A stretch of DNA of 64,000 nt, from assembly GCA_002749535.1 (NCBI GenBank), contig MZZL01000384.1, forward strand, positions 379,410-443,409. Reading direction: 5' to 3'. How positions within the stretch are numbered: the stretch's first letter is position 1; each line of letters opens with the position of its first letter. Below the pieces are notes generated by a model. That model saw only the letters and a list, made by a program, of their open reading frames with translations, made no database searches and was not told where the DNA came from. Made by a program: the position numbers and the translations under genes. Shown here piece after piece: positions 57,931-64,000 of the stretch. Origin of the DNA: Apophysomyces variabilis (Eukaryota; Mucoromycota; Mucoromycetes; Mucorales; Mucoraceae).

Positions 57931-59038
57931 ATGTGTGGAAGATTTGCATGTTTCTCATGTGGACCCGACTTGCGGTCCAAGCTCATTAAAAGCAATGTAG
58001 AAGTGGCAGACAAATGGCAGGATGAAGACAAGTTCTACCCGAGATATAACATGGCACCTCGAGGTTGGATTCCGGTCATACGTAGGAATGAAGAGAATGA
58101 ATTGATTATTCAGAGCATGGTAATGTCGTTTCATAACTCTTGCCAAATCTTAAAATAAAAAAAATGTATAGCGCTGGGGATTTATACCGTTTTGGGCTAA
58201 GAAGATGCCTGATGTCCAGGTAGCGTTTTCCACATTGACCTCTCTTTTGCTTCGCCGAACTTATAGCATAGACGTTTTCTTAGCCTATTAATGCAAGAGA
58301 TGAAACATTAATGGCCGAAAAATCCATTTTTGACAACGCGAAACAAAGAAAACGATGCATTGTCGTTGCAGACGGGTATTCCAGACTTACTGCTGCTGCG
58401 TCGCCTTTTTTGATATTGAACGATTGACTGTAGCTTTTACGAGTGGAAGAAGCTGGGAGATGGTAAAAAGAAGATCCCCCATTTTGTAAAAAGAAAAGAT
58501 GGAAAGCTTATGCTATTTGCTGGACTGTACGATACGTTTGAAGAAGCAGGTAAGAGAAAGAAGAGGGGAAATGGTATGTGCACCGAAAAGATTCAATGTA
58601 AGGTCAATAGACAATGTGGTCTACACTTGCGCCATTGTTACTACTACAGCTTCACCCTTCTTTTCATCTATACATGACCGGATGCCGGTTATCTTTGAAA
58701 ATGGATCTGAAAGCGTTCAGTCGTGGTTAGATCAGTCACAAGGCTGGAATGACAAGCTAGTAAGACTCATGCAACCTTACAAGGGAGAACTGCTCTGGTA
58801 AAAGCAACCCTAACAAGAAACTATTGGCACGTCTGTTAAAATAAGAATCTACAGTTATCAAGTAACAGATCGAGTCGGCCCTACAAAAAACAATTCTCCC
58901 GACTTTGTCGTTCCTGTCGATCAACTCAAAGGCTCGATCGCCAGCTTTTTCAAGAAACCAGAAAGTGCAACGCCCAAAAGACCAGCAGAAGAGCAGAAAG
59001 AACAGATTTCTGAAAGCAAGAAGAAAAAAACAGAATAA
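57931..59038 (+). CDS. SRAP-domain abasic-site DNA-protein crosslink factor (HMCES-like)
   Basis: SOS response-associated peptidase family; HMCES/YedK protects abasic sites in single-stranded DNA by crosslinking through Cys2. The protein starts MCGRFACFSC, exposing Cys2 after Met removal. The catalytic Asn lies in YNMAPRGWIPVI, Glu in the spliced FYEWKKLG, and His in SSIHDRMPVIF. Other pieces: RWGFIPFWAKK, INARDETL, CIVVADGF, LMLFAGLYDTF, YTCAIVTTTAS, DFVVPVDQLKGSIASFF. The C-terminus is Lys-rich (KKPESATPKRPAEE... KKKKTE). Six or seven short exons. The last exon carries a possible PIP-like stretch (QLKGSIASFFKK), which in family members binds PCNA; here that is only suggested. Confidence 0.92.
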
Positions 59039-59090
59039 ACCCAGAGGGCATTGTGTTCTCTTTTTCTTATATTTTGTATTATCAGCTTCG

Positions 59091-59572
59091 TTACATAAAT
59101 ATGGATAATGTGAAAGCACCTTCTCGACGGATGATAACTTTTCTATAATAAATGTAAAATGGAGAAAACGTAGTCGATATGAGAAAGACGAAGCTTTTTT
59201 TTTATCTGAGAAGCTAGATATGACACGTACGTGTTTTCATATTCCACATGAATCGTCGGGTATTGGGATTTATCTTCCGGTTCAACCACGTCGCCAAGTT
59301 GCCAAGCTGTATTGGCAATATATGTAACAAACGCAGCTGCTTCAGGTTTAACAATACCTCGTGCTTTGCTCAAAGATTCTGTTCAGACAGTTACATGGGA
59401 CTCAGCTGTCTCATTTACCTCCGAGGCAAAGGCCGATCTCATCAGCAAGAAGTACGCCCTTAACGCCTTCCCTATTTGCGCTATAGGAGGATCGAATACT
59501 AAGTACCAAAGCCTCCGGGTAATAAACTGGATCTTACAGGCCATCTAGCGTTGCCATCAATTCACTCTCCAT
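59091..59572 (-). CDS. LAMTOR5/HBXIP-like Ragulator subunit
   Basis: A small roadblock-fold protein of the Ragulator complex, which anchors Rag GTPases on the lysosome or vacuole. Four exons are inferred: MESELMATLDGL, then SYSANREGVKGVLLADEIGL followed by CLG, ESLSKARGIVKPEAAAFVTY to HVEYENT, and KVIIRREGAFTLSIF-M, joining to about 104 residues with all junctions in frame. GVLLADEIGLCLG corresponds to the GVLCTDSQGLNLG landmark of HBXIP, and the last strand (KVIIRREGAFTLSI) to its KILIQ..DGITVAV strand. The stop (59091-59093) is 52 nt from the HMCES-like stop on the other strand. The family assignment is by pattern. Confidence 0.75.
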
Positions 59573-60609
59573 AATGCACGGAAGGGTTTCTTTTTTTGTT
59601 CTGGGAAAGACTGCTGGCTTGATTTGTGCGGACAGGCGTTAAATTATTTTGCCTTTATCCACATAAACATGATGTTTGAATTATTGGGACACAACAGACA
59701 AGAAGAAAGTGCATAATGCGATGCCCAACATAGCCTATGATTTTGCACATATAGTTATCGAAGAGCAAGTACATTATTGGGACGTTTGACAATGCACCAA
59801 CATTAAATTCTAGCACACCAAACAATCCACGTTGCATCGTCTCGAAGCAAAGTTATCTCATGGTGACAAACGAGCTTTATGGGATAAGCCGTTTTGTTAA
59901 GACCAGGCAGCAAAATATGAACCATCGCAATTTGTTAAATAATTTTCACAATTATGTTAAGGCCTAAATCCTGTGCCCATAGGTAAAAGGAAAACAAATA
60001 CAGGTTCAGTTTATCAAGATTAAACACCATAGCCGTAAATTTCGTTGCGTGATGCTTTCCAGAATTAGCAATTCTCATACATGACGGTATTGTTGCCTTC
60101 TTCCATTATTCATCCTTAAGGTAGATCAAATTTTGCCTAAACCATAGAAGGCCAGTTGCTCTATATGAGTACGTTATGCCATACTGAAGCACTACCGGAA
60201 AAAAATCTGCATCGACTCTACTTCGAAACTGGAAATATCTCTAAGGCTTCCGATTTCCGGTCGCGCACAGATACATTTAGAGATGGTTTACAAATATTGG
60301 AAGATATCACGGAGACGCCGTCAAAATTCCATGACAATATCAATAGGGGTTGTTCTGAAGACTCTGAAGATTGCTGAGGTATATAAAGCGGAATTATTTT
60401 GGGACTATACTTTTCATGGCAGTATTCTCTCGCAGTGTGAGAGTCATAAAACGTTGTATTGTTTAGTTAACGTTACAGTATTAGTCATACTTAGTGATAT
60501 GATAACAAGGTTTTCTTTATTCACAGGAAACGATGTAATTTTGCATTGACTATAAACATACTAATTTATTCGCTGACATCTCCGGGTGCTTCAGTTTACT
60601 CCAATCAGG
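59573..60609. other. Intergenic region, 1 kb
   Basis: Upstream of the LAMTOR5-like gene and downstream of the channel gene. A 73-codon plus frame at 60156-60377 has no recognisable features. No RNA gene or repeat seen. Confidence 0.45.
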
Positions 60610-62667
60610 TTAAGACCTGTATGATCTCCAGCGAATACAGATCGCTTTTCTACCCCATGATAGTAGCTCCACGATGCCAACACCAAGAATAATTGGCGAA
60701 AAGATAATATACCAAAGCACCTGTCGAACCTTCTCAAGCCATATAATCTTGCGAGGTCCATAGAAAGGTCGCACGACAAGCCAGGCACCAAACACAAGGA
60801 TCTCGATACCTACACTAGGGATAAACACACCAAACTCAGGCTCACGGATCGATCGTTGAGCTTCCGTAGATTTTTTGATTGCAGGAAGTCGTGGATAAAT
60901 GTCGATGAACACGGCCAAGAAGGAAGACGTAATCAATGCTCCGATAAACACGGTTAACACCAAAAATGCGAACAGCAAAACGCCTGCTGAATAAGGCTTA
61001 TAAATTAGCGTGTGACCAATTTGAGGAGCACTGTCAAAAACGGAAAAAGGTTAATGATTGTTCCACTCACGAGCGCCTGCATGTTTGAGGAATAATCTTA
61101 CTGTAATTCTCCAAGTGCAAGATAAAGTAGAATCGAAAGAGGATCAGCAGTGTTACGTTGAAGCAAGAAAACGCCAAGCCAGAATGCCACAAGTACCGCC
61201 AATGAAAGCGACATCGCCCAAAGCGTGTTGGTGAAACATTTTCGTAGCACATAGTTAATCTTGATGACAGGCCACCAGAGATCATCCATCCAGACAAAAA
61301 GTCGGAAGGCCATCAACGGAGTAGCCCATGTGAGCAATATGTAAGAGATTTCAATCTTTTTGGCTTGATCCTCCAAATCAGATGATGCAAGAGCACTGAA
61401 ACGTAGGGCGCCGGCGGCAAACGCGAGAATGGATGCTGTGATTGACAAATAGGAAGAGGGTGTCTCCACGGACCGAATTGGATGTCTGAAAAGCTGCAAG
61501 TGGTTGTTTTTTTTCCTTTGTGAGTTTCAAGATGATTTCCGGACTTATTTCCCATGATCATACTACCTTCCCGAGCTCTAATAAAAGATCGGATACAACA
61601 AACACATAGTAAACGTATTCATACACCTCCGGCTCAGAGCCCACATAATCCTCATTAGCTGCTGTCGCCACCTGAAGAGCAAAGTACACAATTCCTGCGA
61701 ATAGCCCAATATAGGCTTGATACCTTATATTCAGCAAAAAGAATAACATTTAGATACCGTCGCACAAATAAAAATGTACGCCAGCCTTCTGTTTACCTGG
61801 CCGCGGCCCAGCGCGTCAAAAACCGGGTCAAACTGCTTGTCAACCAAAAGAAGGTTTCATAACGATTCGTAGGTTTATGTGTATCCCAGATAGACGATGG
61901 ATGCTTAGGATGCTTCCAATCACGCCCTTCAAGCCAAAGTGCCTGATCAAATCGGTTTAACCCTGCCATATTATTCTTTGACTCCTTTACCTTGATAAAG
62001 CTGGAAATCTCCTGATCCGCTAAAAATATCTGATAGTCATTTTCAACCGCCAGAGCGATCGCTGAAAAAGAAAGGATAAAAAGCAGCGTGAGAATAACGA
62101 AGCGGAATGATTGACTAACATGCCGAATATTCCCATTTTACCTGACTTGCCGTTAATCCAAGGTTTCAGCAACATCTCTCTTTGTACATCTTCAACGTCC
62201 GCAGTTTGCTGGATGGCATGTTGTACCGTGGAGAGAGCCAGATGTTGCATGAAATCTTCATGGAATTCATTGCCTTTTTCACCCGGCTGCTGCTGTTCTG
62301 AAAGCAAAGCTAGGAGAGCACAAGCAGAGGCGTTTTTCCCAACTTGCCAGACTTCATGACTTAGTCCAGATAATCCACTGGTGTCCTGCGCATCTTGACT
62401 ATTGATATAATACCGTCCGAGGACACCATATTGATGCTTGTCCAGCCACCGGTTAGTGGCATGTTTATACAGTTCAGGTGAAACCCTCTTGTGCTTAAGC
62501 CCCTCACGCATTAGTATCTCTTCGAGAATGTCTGTCAGTTCATCCAAAGGGACTTCTGGATCATACTGATCCATTTCTGGGATTTCCAAGGTATAGTTTG
62601 CAGAGGAATTAACCAAAAGACCAGTTTGCTCGTCGGCAACACCATTACTCGAACTTGAAACAGTCAT
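60610..62667 (-). CDS. Multi-pass membrane protein, YVC1-like TRP channel candidate
   Basis: A multi-exon protein of about 560 residues. The N-terminal 200 residues are soluble (MTVSSSSNGVADEQTGLL; LDELTDILEEILMREGLKHK; LYKHATNRWLDKHQYGVLGRY). Membrane helices follow: YQAYIGLFAGIVYFALQVAT, YEYVYYVFVVSDLLLELGKV, SYLSITASILAFAAGALRFS, KIEISYILLTWATPLMAFRL, TLWAMSLSLAVLVAFWLGVF, LLFAFLVLTVFIGALITSSF, GVFIPSVGIEILVFGAWLVV, VLWYIIFSPIILGVGIVELL. The pattern of a cytosolic N-terminal helical domain plus six or more helices with PIRSVETPSSYLSI recalls fungal vacuolar TRP (YVC1/TRPY) proteins, which release vacuolar calcium. No canonical pore motif could be picked out, so the channel call is moderate. 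Start 62667 is preferred over the longer frame from 62787. Confidence 0.55.
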
Positions 62668-63273
62668 TGACAAGCAATAAGGGAGAAAAAGAGTGTGAGA
62701 CGGGAAAAAAAAAGCGTCTGTCGTATGACATTTTATATGCGAAAATTCTTTGGATGCAGACACCCCCTGAGGAGAAAGAGAAGACACACGTCATTAAGCA
62801 TCAATATCACTGAAGTTTACTGCTAAACAAAGGTCATATATGTATACGGCCAACCGCGATCTCGGACGCTTTTCGTCACACATACCGTGTCAAAAATGAT
62901 GCACACCACGACCAACCATTTCTCGTACCTTCAGCACCACTACTCGACAATAGGCCTCTCGATTAGCTCCATATTACGAAACCGCCAGCCTGTTATTCGA
63001 GTTTGTCGAACAACTTTCTTTGACTGGATCAGGACAATCAAAACTTGGGTCACTATGATACATGCAATAATGAAGTCAAAATTTCATACGTTAAACACTA
63101 GACGCGTGGTTCCACAACAATGTCCATTTTCAAGTGGTTTACAGTCTTTTATTTTCTTTTGTGTAAGATGCTAGATGTGTAACTGTACTTGACAAATATG
63201 CAATATAATGTGTGTGTATGTATATAGTGAGATGATGGAATAATCCAAAAGAAGGATAATGATGAAGTGGATA
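62668..63273. other. Intergenic region between the two membrane-protein genes
   Basis: Both neighbours are on the minus strand; no gene seen in about 600 nt. It includes the 5' leader of the channel gene and the 3' end of the carrier gene, which has a short TG/TA-rich run near 63207-63225. Confidence 0.45.
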
Positions 63274-64000
63274 TTAAATAACGGCGAACAACGACTTGGT
63301 CATCCTGACTTTCAGCACAATACACAATAAAGCGCCGAAGATATAGACAGCCCCAGAAAACATTTGCACGCCGAGATAGCCATTGTTTGGTGTTATATTC
63401 TGAATGGCAGAGCCCACAGGAGGACCAACACAAGCTATTGCGCTTGCAATGAACAGGATAGAGAGGCCAGAAGAGATATTCTCAATACCCACAATGCTAC
63501 CTGTGATAGGAGCAGCCTAGATGATAAGATTTGATTAGAAGTGAACAAACAGTAGGCAACAATAGACCTCTTACCAGTGCATAATAAATACCGCAAACGA
63601 AACCCCAAACAATGGAAAAGGCTAGTAATTTACTATATGAGTTGGCAAACGGCCATAACAGCATACAGAAAATTCCGGCCAAGATGGCAGATATAATGTA
63701 CATGTTGAGGCGCCCAATCTTGTCTGCAACCCATCCCAACACTAGACGGCCAATAGCATTCATAGCACAGCATATACCCAACAAGTTTGAAGCGTCCGCA
63801 TGACTAAGTCCAATGGATGCCGCATACTCTAATGGAACGTTTAAAAGGTGCTAATAGCGATAAATGAAAAAACCTTACTTGGCATGTAATATAAAGGGAT
63901 GAGATAACCTGTCAGCGAGATCACAGCACCCAGTAGCCACAGCACAAAATCGAAGTTTTTAAGCATGGAGAGTTTGATAGGCGATTTGATCGGCTGCTTG
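63274..64000 (-). CDS. MFS carrier, monocarboxylate-transporter-like (partial)
   Basis: The C-terminal half of a major-facilitator carrier; the 5' end lies beyond the right edge. Helices in order: MLKNFDFVLWLLGAVISLTG, YAASIGLSHADASNLLGICC, RLNMYIISAILAGIFCMLLW, LLAFSIVWGFVCGIYYAL, LSILFIASAIACVGPPVGSA, GYLGVQMFSGAVYIFGALLC. Between helices, NAIGRLVLGWVADKIGRLN is the MFS signature loop (GRxxxGxxADxxGR). FVCGIYYAL and GPPVGS match the layout of fungal Mch/MCT-type monocarboxylate permease homologues. At least two introns are present. The substrate cannot be told from this part. Confidence 0.85.

Overview
This 64-kb window is nuclear DNA of a filamentous fungus. Genes are dense, on both strands, and full of short GT-AG introns (mostly about 40-70 nt). 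Fungal gene types (HAP5, a TRP/YVC1-like channel, CaMKK-like kinase, Mch-type MFS carrier) sit beside genes rare or lost in yeasts (IBTK-like, LAMTOR5-like, HMCES-like, HP1). That mix suggests an early-diverging lineage, most likely Mucoromycota; this placement is inference. No CRISPR, operon, phage or intact transposon was seen.

Layout. 1-4.2 kb: a 3' gene tail, a small hypothetical gene (-), a four-exon HP1 protein (+), a long gene-poor stretch with a GGCC-rich repeat, and tRNA-Phe. 6.9-11.5 kb: IBTK-like ankyrin/RCC1/BTB protein (-). 12.4-17.3 kb: HEM3 (+, with an 11-nt micro-exon), HAP5 (+), eIF4A (-). 17.3-20.9 kb: mostly empty, with a 125-nt assembly gap inside poly-T. 21.0-24.8 kb: hydroxypyruvate/glyoxylate reductase (+), SFT2-like (-), MRM2 (+). 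25-28.9 kb: a divergent kinesin-like coiled-coil protein (-). 29-31.1 kb: a transposon graveyard with a dead DDE transposase and an internally deleted LINE bounded by 14-bp repeats. 31.2-42.0 kb: NmrA-like protein (-), a very large acidic nucleoporin-like candidate (+), an HTH/AT-hook/SANT protein (+) and a single-pass surface protein (+). 42.3-51.5 kb: Trf4-type poly(A) polymerase (+), cytosolic 5'-nucleotidase III (+), a Cys-rich single-pass protein (+), CaMKK-like kinase (-) and a PA-TM-RING ubiquitin ligase (+). 53.7-64 kb: EFL1 (+), HMCES-like (+), LAMTOR5-like (-), TRP-like channel (-) and an MFS carrier (-, runs off the end).

The genes do not form a pathway cluster. Themes are housekeeping RNA and ribosome biology (eIF4A, EFL1, MRM2, Trf4), chromatin (HP1, HTH/SANT protein), membrane traffic and signalling (SFT2, RING ligase, CaMKK, LAMTOR5, TRP channel) and metabolism (HEM3, reductase, nucleotidase). 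The items most worth a second look are the kinesin-like protein with eroded catalytic motifs, the HTH/AT-hook/SANT protein, the giant acidic protein, and a set of micro-exons that automated annotation would miss. All exon joins were made by eye from splice signals, frame and family similarity recalled from memory; none was tested by alignment or RNA data.
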